Assembly (NCBI GenBank): GCA_039915945.1
Contig: JBDSMH010000109.1
Location: forward strand, 1-8,749
From: DATLFA01 sp039915945
GTDB lineage: Bacteria; Actinomycetota; Acidimicrobiia; Acidimicrobiales; WLNW01
Reading direction: 5' to 3'
Length of the DNA: 8,749 bases
Shown one piece after another: positions 1 to 6,081 of this stretch; the first letter of the stretch is position 1; every line of letters begins with the position of its first letter. The notes beneath the pieces were generated by a model. It searched no databases, was not told where the DNA came from, and saw nothing but the letters and a program-made list of their open reading frames with translations. The translations under genes and the position numbers were made by a program.

Positions 1-135
1 TGGCACCTGCTCTCAACGGGTGAGACCTACAGTGACCTCGGCGGCGACTACTTCGACAAACGACGCACGTCGATCGCACACCAACGACGACTCGTCGCGC
101 AACTCGAAGCCCTCGGCAACAAAGTCATCCTGAAA
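1..135 (+). pseudogene. IS110-family transposase, C-terminal remnant (truncated by window start)
   Basis: Frame +1 reads from the first base (WHLLSTGETYSDLGGDYF, then a Lys/Arg-rich stretch and RRLVAQLEALGNKVIL). This resembles the extreme C-terminus of IS110-family (DEDD/serine) transposases, which commonly end in a 'W-H-L-L...Y-x-D-L-G-x-D-Y-F...R-L-V-x-Q-L-E-x-L-G-x-x-V-x-L' block. The N-terminal DEDD domain and most of the serine-containing domain lie upstream of the window, so I cannot tell whether the gene is otherwise intact. The family similarity stops around base 130-135. The frame stays open to a TAA at 247-249, but that tail reads recombinase sequence out of frame. The transposase has therefore lost its own stop, or it is read into flanking DNA at the element's end. 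The family call is from memory of the motif, not from a search. Confidence 0.68.
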
Positions 136-508
136 TATTGCGTTGCCGTCAGTCGTGCTCGAGACGCTGTCCGCACACATCGCTACGCACGGACTCGGCA
201 ACGACGGTCTTCTATTCCACCTTGCGGGGAAACCAGTGGAGCGCTCTAACCCCGCGAAGCGATTCCAGGACATCGCGCGGCAGGCCGACGTGAAAGCCAC
301 GTGGCACGACCTGCGCCACCATCACGCCTCCGTGCTGCTCTCAGCGGGCGTGTCGCCTGCGTTGGTGGCCGAACGCTTGGGACACGACATCGGCACGCTG
401 CTGTCCACGTACGCTCACGTCATCCGCTCTGACGAGGACCGCGTACGCAACATTGTCGACTCGTCTCTTGGAGCGGCTGAGGACTGGCTGAGGACTGGCA
501 CGCACTGA
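134..508 (+). pseudogene. Tyrosine recombinase/phage-type integrase, C-terminal catalytic fragment
   Basis: Frame +2 from base 134 reads NIALPSVVLETLSAHI and continues through a typical tyrosine-recombinase catalytic C-terminus to a TGA at 506-508. The H-x-x-R box is WHDLRHHHAS (about residues 54-62 counted from the TTG at 143). The second histidine is in AERLGHD (about residue 81), and the nucleophilic tyrosine is in LLSTYAHV (about residue 90). The SAM-like DNA-binding domain, the first catalytic arginine and the catalytic lysine region are absent, because an in-frame TGA at 131-133 closes the frame exactly where transposase-like sequence ends. Full-length relatives are usually 350-400 residues, against about 120 here. 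A TTG start at 143 has no convincing ribosome binding site, so I read this as a broken integrase, probably interrupted by the neighbouring IS110-type element. It ends 56 bases from the convergent phosphotransferase gene. Confidence 0.85.
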
Positions 509-564
509 AATGGAACAATCTGCGCCATATATGCTGTTCAAATCGTCGAGCAATTGAGCCTTCC

Positions 565-1914
565 TCAGTCTCGGAACATCTGAATCGGTAAGTGCCGCGC
601 CATCGCCGAACCCGCGGGGCCCAAAAGCATCTGCGCCCGCAAGTTGCGCTTGTGAAAGAGCGCGACGAGTGCTTCGTCATGGCGGCCGGTGTCGGCGTCG
701 GCAAGTACGAAACGCTCGAGTTCGGCTTCGCCCTCGTGCCACGACGCCGGTCGATGACCGAGCAACTGGTGCAGATCATCGAGGTCGTCCTCTGATACGG
801 CATCACCGATCTCGTCGACACGCGCGACGTGACGCGCGAGGCGGAACATCGTGCGCAGCTTGTAGCGGATGTACTCGTCCTCGGTGTCGACGGTGCGCAG
901 ACCCCGCACGAGATGTTCGTGGGCGGGCGTCGCCCGCGTGTTGCGCGGCGTCGGCATCTCGACGGTCGGCAACTCGACGTCGATCAACTCGGCCAGCGCT
1001 TCGGTCGCGAACAGGTTGGTCTCACAGCACCACTGCAAGTTCGTCATGAGGTCTGATTCGGGGGCGGGCTCACGCAGCGCGGCGCCGAGCGGCAACTGGT
1101 TGGTGAGCGTGAACGCGAAGTGGTGGCGTTGGATGGCGTCGAGATCGATCGGCTCGCCCGTGAGCTCGCTATAGCGATCGTAGAGCTCGGCGAAATTGCC
1201 GTACCCGATGATCGTGTCGCGCATGCGCCACGCCGCAAGATCCATCATCGGGTCGCCGATGTGGCCGATCTCGACGTCAAGCACGGCGACTATGCGGCCG
1301 CCTTGATGATGGAACTGCCCCGAGTCCCAGACGATCGCGGACTCGCGCTGCTTGGAGTCCGGCGGATTGCGCCGCAGCCACGCGAGGCAGAACTCCATAA
1401 ACGGATCAGGGTGCACCTTGATCGAGCGGAAGACCTTCTCGTAGCGGCTCAGCCCGAACGTGCCCGACTGCTGCGGCGTCGGCGCCCGCATGATGCCGGC
1501 ATCGACGAACGGGGCAATGTCGAGCGAGTGCAGCCGAGCGAGGATCTGGAGATAGTTATCGACCGCGGCACGTCGTTCTGCGTCAGTGGATTGTTCGAAG
1601 TCGTTGCGGCCCGGCACGCGATCCATCACGTAGGCCATCGGCTCGTCGATCCAGCCATAGACCTTCGCGGTCGGGATCCCGTGATCGTGCATCGTCGCCT
1701 GCAACCGCATCTCGTGATCGAGCGGGAAGATCAGCGGCATGTCGGTGCGATCGCCGCGCACGCACAACTCGAGCATCTCGTCATCACGCTCGACATCGGC
1801 GAACCACACCGGGCGCCAACGCGGCTGGCGGTTGATACGCACCACTGTGCCACCGACGTTCGTCCGAAGCCACTCACTGATCCGCTCGGTACCGTCGTCG
1901 ACCGTCGTCGCCAT
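565..1914 (-). CDS. APH-like phosphotransferase family protein with an altered catalytic loop
   Basis: This 449-residue protein has the aminoglycoside phosphotransferase/choline kinase-like fold, of the type often found with acyl-CoA metabolism in actinobacteria (the ACAD10-like group). An N-lobe (about 1-100) ends in a hinge-like AYVMDRVPGR (94-103). The C-lobe carries the DFG-equivalent metal-binding region AVLDVEIGHIGDPMMDLAAW (210-229). The usual Brenner box H-G-D-x-x-x-x-N is not there: the aligned stretch reads AIVWDSGQFHHQGG (193-206), which keeps one aspartate (197) but not the histidine-glycine pair. After the kinase core, a helical extension of about 120 residues (330-449) has no function I recognise. 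The ATG at 1912-1914 follows a G-rich Shine-Dalgarno-like run about six bases upstream. It is the last gene of a minus-strand unit, 21 bases after tetR. The substrate is unknown; a small hydroxylated molecule is the family norm, and antibiotic resistance is not implied. Confidence 0.85.
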   Translation of the reverse strand: MATTVDDGTERISEWLRTNVGGTVVRINRQPRWRPVWFADVERDDEMLELCVRGDRTDMPLIFPLDHEMRLQATMHDHGIPTAKVYGWIDEPMAYVMDRVPGRNDFEQSTDAERRAAVDNYLQILARLHSLDIAPFVDAGIMRAPTPQQSGTFGLSRYEKVFRSIKVHPDPFMEFCLAWLRRNPPDSKQRESAIVWDSGQFHHQGGRIVAVLDVEIGHIGDPMMDLAAWRMRDTIIGYGNFAELYDRYSELTGEPIDLDAIQRHHFAFTLTNQLPLGAALREPAPESDLMTNLQWCCETNLFATEALAELIDVELPTVEMPTPRNTRATPAHEHLVRGLRTVDTEDEYIRYKLRTMFRLARHVARVDEIGDAVSEDDLDDLHQLLGHRPASWHEGEAELERFVLADADTGRHDEALVALFHKRNLRAQMLLGPAGSAMARHLPIQMFRD

Positions 1915-1935
1915 GGCGTCCCCCCGGGGTCTTTG

Positions 1936-2586
1936 CTAGCAGAGCGGCAAAAGTATCGGCGACGGCGGCAGCGAACCATGCAGCGGCGCCTCGAGGACGC
2001 CGACGAGCACGTCGGTCAGGTTTGCGTTGAACGACGCCTCGTCGAGCTCGACCGCGCGGCCGGCCTCGATCACTCGCGCCCGCTCGGCCATGGCCACCGT
2101 CATGAGCATGATGAGTTCTACGACCCGCTCGCGGCGAATGGCCGCCGCCAGACCCTTCGGACGCTTCTCCAGCATGCCGAGGATCTCGCGCACGCACGGG
2201 CCAGTTCCCGGGTTCGGCTCGCGCCACGTGCTGAAAACGGCCGACAGCTGCGCGACGATGCGAAGGTAGTCACGGCCACTCGGCGTGGCAAGGTGCGCCG
2301 CGTACGGAAGCACCAATGCCGCGATCAGATCGCGCGACTTCGCACCCCGCCCGCATTGGGCCAGGAGCTCACCGCGGGCAACGTCGGTCGGGTCGCCGTG
2401 ACGGACGAGGATCTCGTTGAGCACGCCGTCGCGCGAGCCGAAGTGATAGTTGATCGCGGAGACGTTGCGTTGGCCGGCAGCCTGCAAGATCTCGCGGACG
2501 GTGACCTGATAGAGGCCCCGACGCGCGAACAACCGCTCGGCCTCGCGCAGGAGCACCGCTTTGGTGGCGGTGGCGTCGCGAGGCAC
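1936..2586 (-). CDS. TetR-family transcriptional regulator
   Basis: This 216-residue protein has the standard TetR layout. Residues 8-55 form the DNA-binding helix-turn-helix domain: KAVLLREAERLFARRGL, then VTVREILQAAG, and NVSAINYHFGSRDGVL, where the YHFGSRDG motif marks the recognition helix and following turn. The rest is a variable ligand-binding helical domain with a C-terminal membrane-neutral tail. The start is a GTG at 2584-2586. A weak GAGG lies rather far upstream, so translation is probably coupled to the LLM gene, whose stop is 19 bases away. Being co-transcribed downstream of the LLM gene suggests autoregulation. The palindrome at 3867-3881 in the promoter of the unit is the obvious candidate operator. 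The ligand is unknown; a CoA thioester or steroid/aromatic intermediate would fit the setting, but this is inference. Confidence 0.93.
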   Translation of the reverse strand: MPRDATATKAVLLREAERLFARRGLYQVTVREILQAAGQRNVSAINYHFGSRDGVLNEILVRHGDPTDVARGELLAQCGRGAKSRDLIAALVLPYAAHLATPSGRDYLRIVAQLSAVFSTWREPNPGTGPCVREILGMLEKRPKGLAAAIRRERVVELIMLMTVAMAERARVIEAGRAVELDEASFNANLTDVLVGVLEAPLHGSLPPSPILLPLC

Positions 2587-2605
2587 GAGCGGGAACGCGG
2601 CCTCG

Positions 2606-3832
2606 TCAGGCCAGCGGCGCCAGAGCGCTCACCGGGATGATGCTGGGCCATTCGATGTCGGGCAGCGGCTTGGAGAAGGTGCCGTGCTTCGGCTTGGCCT
2701 GCGCACGGTAGTAGTCGGTCGAGTGCGTGCGATCCTTGTCGAATTCGGGGATCACCTTGTCGCCGAAGAGTTCGAGCGTGGCCAGGATCTCGTCGTGATA
2801 CATGCCCTCGATGGGCAGACCGAACACAAGTTGGTCCATGCCGACGTCGCCCCAACGCGCAATCTGCTCGCACACATCCTCGGGCGTGCCCAAGAGCATG
2901 AAGCCGGCCTCGATGAGACCGTCGAGCAGCGCGTCGGTGTCGCCAGCGGCAATGTCGCGTAGAGATATCGGGGTGCTGGGCCACGTGATGGCGTCCATCG
3001 ATTTCGGCATCGTGTCGTGATAGAGGTTCACCATCGACACGAGGTAGCCGCGACCCTTGCGCAACGCGATCTCGCGTGCCTCTTCACGGGTCTGGCAGCA
3101 AATCACGGAGTTGGTGATCATCACGTTGTCGTTCTTGAACTGACCGATGGGGTCGGTGCAGTTGGCGATGCCCTCTTTGTAGGCCTCGATGCGACCGCGC
3201 AACGCGAAGATCGGTTCGAAGTTGAACGCGATGGCGCCGATACCGAGCTCGCCGGCGCGATTGAACGTCGGCGGGTTGCCGCACGCCACCCAGATCGGCG
3301 GGTGACCTTGCCCATACGGCTTCGGCAGGATGTTGTGGGGATAAGGAACCGTGAAGTGCTCACCGTGGTACTCGTAGTCGACCTGTTCCCACATGCGGGG
3401 AACCTCTTTGACCACTTCTTCCCACTCGACCTTGGTCGAGGTCTTGTCCATGATGTTGAAGCTGGCGACTTCGTGTCCGCCGGCGCCGCGGCCGGTGCCC
3501 CACTCGAAGCGACGGTTGGTGAAGTGATCGAGCATCGCGGCGCGCTCGGCAAAGCGCACCGGGTGCTCTTTGCGCGGCGACAGGCTCGTGATACCGGTCG
3601 AGAGGTGGATGTAGTCCGTCTGCGCGGCGACGTAGCCCATGACAACTTCGGGCGCCGACAAGTGGCTGTACTCGGTCAACGCGTGATGCTCGCCGAACCA
3701 GGCGTACTTCCAGTTGTGTTTGTCCGCGAAGATCACGTACTCGGCTTCCCGGAAGAGCTCCTTGTGCTCGAGCTCCGAGATGTGGGCGGCCGGCCCGGGG
3801 ATGTAGCCGTTGACAAAGACGCCGAACTCCAT
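2606..3832 (-). CDS. LLM-class (luciferase-like) flavin-dependent oxidoreductase
   Basis: This 408-residue protein is of the bacterial luciferase-like TIM-barrel family, which uses reduced FMN or F420 to oxygenate or reduce organic substrates. The N-terminal strand MEFGVFVNGY, the motif YAWFGEHHALTEYSHLSAPE (43-62), the HLSTGITSLSPRKEHPVRFAE block (76-96) and the RRFEWGTGRGAGGHE segment (107-121) are diagnostic for the family. HPPIWVACGNPPTFNRAGELG (177-197) is the second conserved cofactor-side region. At 408 residues it is somewhat longer than the usual 330-380, with an extended C-terminus of unknown role. The ATG at 3830-3832 has an AGGAG five bases upstream. It is the first gene of the LLM-tetR-phosphotransferase unit and follows the promoter and palindrome at 3867-3898. 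Whether it uses FMN or F420 cannot be decided from these motifs alone. The substrate is unknown. Confidence 0.93.
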   Translation of the reverse strand: MEFGVFVNGYIPGPAAHISELEHKELFREAEYVIFADKHNWKYAWFGEHHALTEYSHLSAPEVVMGYVAAQTDYIHLSTGITSLSPRKEHPVRFAERAAMLDHFTNRRFEWGTGRGAGGHEVASFNIMDKTSTKVEWEEVVKEVPRMWEQVDYEYHGEHFTVPYPHNILPKPYGQGHPPIWVACGNPPTFNRAGELGIGAIAFNFEPIFALRGRIEAYKEGIANCTDPIGQFKNDNVMITNSVICCQTREEAREIALRKGRGYLVSMVNLYHDTMPKSMDAITWPSTPISLRDIAAGDTDALLDGLIEAGFMLLGTPEDVCEQIARWGDVGMDQLVFGLPIEGMYHDEILATLELFGDKVIPEFDKDRTHSTDYYRAQAKPKHGTFSKPLPDIEWPSIIPVSALAPLA

Positions 3833-3866
3833 AAACGCTCCTGGACAGGTGGTGATTGAATCGTTC

Positions 3867-3881
3867 TAATGTCTAACATTA
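3867..3881. promoter_or_regulatory. Perfect 6-3-6 palindrome, candidate TetR operator
   Basis: TAATGT-CTA-ACATTA is a perfect inverted repeat with 6-bp arms and a 3-bp centre, 34 bases upstream of the LLM start codon. It is AT-rich in otherwise GC-rich DNA and overlaps the position expected for the -10 box of the minus-strand promoter. A TetR regulator is encoded two genes downstream in the same unit, so an autoregulatory operator is the simplest reading. It does not match the KstR consensus (TnnAACnnGTTnnA). Confidence 0.62.
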
Positions 3882-3898
3882 CTACGGAGATGTGTCAA
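3870..3898 (-). promoter_or_regulatory. Candidate promoter of the LLM-tetR-phosphotransferase unit
   Basis: On the minus strand, a perfect sigma-70-type -35 hexamer TTGACA (plus-strand 3893-3898) is followed after 17 bases by TAGACA (3870-3875). TAGACA matches the -10 consensus at only three of six positions but begins with the key TA. The likely -10 sits inside the palindrome at 3867-3881, so repressor binding would block polymerase. The stretch 3833-3922 holds no gene. Confidence 0.55.
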
Positions 3899-3922
3899 CC
3901 GTCTCGGTCGCTGGCTGCCGGT

Positions 3923-4789
3923 TCAGCTCTGGACGAACGAGATGACGTGGCGTTCGAAGTCGGCCTTGCGTTCGATCTGCACCCAGTGACCGCAGCGGGC
4001 GAACCCCATGAGGTCCGCATTGGGGATGCGGCGAAACGGCAGAAGGCTCTGTTCGACCGGCACCACCCGATCGTCCTGGCCCCACATCAACAGCGTCGGC
4101 GTGCGCAACCGATGCACTTCACTCCACAGCGGCGCCATGCGATTGAACTCAGGGTTGGCAAAGGTCGCGAAGATCTCGCGTATCGATTCGAGCACCCCCG
4201 GGCGATGCGCGTTCGCCATGCGCTCGTCGAGCAATTCGTCGGTCACCAGTTTGGGATCGGACACCATCGAGCGAACCCACGCCTCCATGCGCTCGCGTGT
4301 CGGATCTTGATTGAAGGCGAAGAGCAACCGCATCCCTTCGGATGGCTCGGGGCTGAGGATGCTGACACCGACGCCCCCCGGTCCCATGAGCACCAGCTTG
4401 TCGACGCGCACGGGGTGGTCCAAGGTGAAGCGAGTGGCAACGCCACCCCCCATCGAGTTGCCGACGATGCTGGCTTGTTCGACGGCGAGCGTGTCGAGGA
4501 ACGTGCGCACCGCGTCGGCGGCGATGGCGATGTAGTTCTGGTCGAGTATCGGCTTGGCGCTGAGACCGAAGCCGGGCTGATCGAGGATCAGCACCCGGAA
4601 GTGCTGCGCCAGTACGGGCAGGTTGCCCCGGAAATTGCTCCATCCGCTGACCCCCGGCCCTGAGCCGTGCAGCATCAACAGCACCGGCCCACTGCCCGCG
4701 TCGTGATAGTGCAACGAATACGGCCCCGCTTCGACGCGCCGGCTGGTCGCGTCGAAGCTGAAAGGATCCGGGTTCGTGCCGTCGCTCAT
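3923..4789 (-). CDS. hsaD: Meta-cleavage product hydrolase, HsaD-like (4,9-DSHA hydrolase)
   Basis: This 288-residue alpha/beta hydrolase belongs to the carbon-carbon bond hydrolase group (HsaD, BphD, MhpC). The oxyanion-side motif is HGSGPGVSGWSNF (41-53), and the nucleophile elbow VGNSMGGG places Ser112. The acid is Asp240 in GQDDRVVP, and the base is His268 in ARCGHWVQIE. The residues that typify C-C hydrolases are also in place: Arg190 in LLDERM and Trp269 after the histidine. Blocks such as LVLMGPGGV and DPTRERMEAWVRSMV closely follow mycobacterial HsaD. In that pathway the enzyme cleaves 4,9-DSHA to DOHNAA and 2-hydroxyhexa-2,4-dienoate in the cytosol. The ATG at 4787-4789 follows AGGAG by six bases. 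It lies 84 bases downstream of hsaA on the same strand, with duplicated hairpins between them. A hydrolase for another catechol ring-fission product remains possible. Confidence 0.87.
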   Translation of the reverse strand: MSDGTNPDPFSFDATSRRVEAGPYSLHYHDAGSGPVLLMLHGSGPGVSGWSNFRGNLPVLAQHFRVLILDQPGFGLSAKPILDQNYIAIAADAVRTFLDTLAVEQASIVGNSMGGGVATRFTLDHPVRVDKLVLMGPGGVGVSILSPEPSEGMRLLFAFNQDPTRERMEAWVRSMVSDPKLVTDELLDERMANAHRPGVLESIREIFATFANPEFNRMAPLWSEVHRLRTPTLLMWGQDDRVVPVEQSLLPFRRIPNADLMGFARCGHWVQIERKADFERHVISFVQS

Positions 4790-4804
4790 TCTCTGCTCCT
4801 AGTT

Positions 4805-4862
4805 TCCGCTCAAAAGGCCGCTCGGGCCTGTTCTCCGCTCAAAAGGCCGCTCGGGCCTGTTT
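4805..4862. repeat. Two tandem 29-bp direct repeats
   Basis: Units 4805-4833 and 4834-4862 are identical except for their last base. Each contains the core CCGCTCAAAAGGCCGCTC followed by GGGCCTGTT. A degenerate partial third copy (CCCGCTCGGGTC) continues into 4863-4874, touching the hsaA stop codon. Exact duplication of a non-coding spacer between two pathway genes suggests a recent slippage or duplication. Confidence 0.95.
4812..4858 (-). terminator. Tandem terminator-like hairpins downstream of hsaA
   Basis: Read on the minus strand, each 29-bp repeat folds as AGGCC-CGAGC-GGCCT followed at once by T residues (plus-strand 4812-4829 and 4841-4858). These are short 5-bp GC-rich stems with a run of four T, whose first T pairs in the stem. 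They lie between 16 and 62 bases after the hsaA stop and end 23 bases before the hsaD start, leaving almost no room for a separate hsaD promoter. Partial termination, setting the hsaA:hsaD ratio, is more likely than a full stop. Confidence 0.5.
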
Positions 4863-4873
4863 CCCGCTCGGGT

Positions 4874-6043
4874 CTACACCATTGGTTCTTGATCGACCGA
4901 CAAGCCCAAGGCGACCTTGCCGTACATCGCCAGCGCCCGCTCGGGGTCGTTGATCACGTGTGCCCGGCCGCTGTGCGCGTCGCGCCACGCGCGCTCGATC
5001 GGTGTGCCCCTGCGCAAGGCGTGGCCACCCGAGTTCTCGAACAACGTGTCGATGGCCTCGATCGCTCGCCCGGTGCCGCGCACTTGGTCGCGCCGCGTGC
5101 GCGCCCTGAGTTCCATGGGGATCTTGTTGTCGTCGACGGCATAGCGAGTGAGTTCGCAGATGTTGCGTTCCAACTGCAACCATGCGGCGTCGATCTCACT
5201 TGCGGCGGAGGCAACGCGCGTCTGCGCAAACCCGTCGTCGACGACGCGCTGGCCGCCATAGGAGATACGCAGGCGCTCGCTCGTCATCGCAACATGCGCG
5301 TCGTACGCGCCCTGCGCCATGCCAATGATCGGCGCGGTGATGGTGTTGGAAAACACCGACGCGAACGGCAGCCGATAGAGCGGCGCCGTATTCACGGCTT
5401 GGCCAGGGCACTGGCACCGCGCGGTGTCCATGAAGCTCAAGAATCGATGCGCCGGCACAAAGGCGTCGTTGACGACGACGTCGTTGCTGCCGGTCCCCCG
5501 CAGGCCAACCGTGTCCCACACATCGTCGATCACATAGTCGGCCCGCGGCAGCAACACCGTGCCGAAATCGATCGGCATGCCCGCGGCGTCGAGCACCGCT
5601 CCCCCGAGGAACACCCATTGCGCGTGATCGCAACCGGACGAGAAGTTCCACCGACCGCTGACGCGATAGCCACCGTCGACGGCATCGACGCGCCCCGTCG
5701 GCGCGTACGACGAGCTGACCAGTGTGTCGGGGTCGGCGGACCACACGTCGGCCTGAGCCTGGTCGGGGAACAGTGCGAGCTGCCAGGGGTGCACACCAAT
5801 GATCGACGCCACCCAACCGGTGGAGCCACAGGCGCCGGCGATGCGGCGTACCGCTTCGTAGAAGACCATCGCGTCGAGCTCGAGACCGCCATAGCGCGTC
5901 GGCTGCAGCGCCCGGAACACCCCGGTGCCGACCAGCTGCTTGATCGACTCGTCCGACACCCGCCGCAGGTCTTCGATCTCGCGCGCCCGGTCACGCAGAT
6001 CGCCAAGGACAGCAGTGATGCCGTCGAGGAATCGCTCCCTCAT
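4874..6043 (-). CDS. hsaA: Flavin-dependent 3-HSA monooxygenase, HsaA-like (acyl-CoA dehydrogenase fold)
   Basis: This 389-residue group D flavin monooxygenase is close to mycobacterial HsaA (about 394 residues) along its whole length. Shared blocks include EDLRRVSDESIKQL (24-37), ACGSTGWVASIIGVH (71-85), SGRWNFSSGCDHAQWVF (129-145), VGLRGTGSNDVVV (179-191), FVPAHRFLSF (195-204) and WRDAHSGRAHVINDPERA (353-370). His357 is a plausible catalytic histidine by analogy with related hydroxylases. In the known pathway HsaA hydroxylates 3-HSA at C4 to give the catechol 3,4-DHSA, using FMNH2 supplied by the reductase HsaB, which is not encoded here. I chose the ATG at 6041-6043 because a GGGGG run lies seven bases upstream and the HsaA-like sequence begins there. 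The frame extends upstream but without family resemblance. It is transcribed divergently from the VOC gene, 38 bases apart. A p-hydroxyphenylacetate-type hydroxylase is the main alternative. Confidence 0.9.
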   Translation of the reverse strand: MRERFLDGITAVLGDLRDRAREIEDLRRVSDESIKQLVGTGVFRALQPTRYGGLELDAMVFYEAVRRIAGACGSTGWVASIIGVHPWQLALFPDQAQADVWSADPDTLVSSSYAPTGRVDAVDGGYRVSGRWNFSSGCDHAQWVFLGGAVLDAAGMPIDFGTVLLPRADYVIDDVWDTVGLRGTGSNDVVVNDAFVPAHRFLSFMDTARCQCPGQAVNTAPLYRLPFASVFSNTITAPIIGMAQGAYDAHVAMTSERLRISYGGQRVVDDGFAQTRVASAASEIDAAWLQLERNICELTRYAVDDNKIPMELRARTRRDQVRGTGRAIEAIDTLFENSGGHALRRGTPIERAWRDAHSGRAHVINDPERALAMYGKVALGLSVDQEPMV

Positions 6044-6069
6044 TCTGTGCCCCCTATGGCGCCGACTGC

Positions 6070-6075
6070 TACCGT
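6070..6075 (+). promoter_or_regulatory. Candidate -10 box for a leaderless VOC transcript
   Basis: TACCGT fits the actinobacterial -10 pattern TANNNT and ends six bases before the GTG at 6082. This is the spacing expected if transcription starts on the first base of the start codon. No Shine-Dalgarno sequence is seen upstream of this GTG, and no convincing -35 box was found. Confidence 0.45.
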
Positions 6076-6081
6076 CGCAGC

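Noticed and set aside
143..508. Integrase fragment as a complete small recombinase from TTG 143
   Set aside because: It lacks the first catalytic arginine, the lysine region and the DNA-binding domain, and has no ribosome binding site.
509..564. Terminator between the convergent integrase fragment and the phosphotransferase gene
   Set aside because: I see no convincing GC stem with a T-run in these 56 bases.
565..1914. Aminoglycoside resistance gene
   Set aside because: The fold is APH-like, but the catalytic HGD loop is altered and the context is catabolic.
1120..2640. 506-codon open frame on the plus strand across the phosphotransferase and tetR genes
   Set aside because: It is antisense to two well-supported genes. 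Its composition (Arg, His, Val, Asp rich with no family motif) is that of a shadow frame in high-GC DNA.
3017..3859. 280-codon plus-strand frame opposite the LLM gene, and a similar one at 3869-4663 opposite hsaD
   Set aside because: Both are antisense shadows; the minus-strand proteins carry full family motifs and good ribosome sites.
4805..4862. CRISPR-like direct repeats (also 6477-6528)
   Set aside because: The copies are directly adjacent without spacers and no cas gene is present; these are plain tandem repeats.
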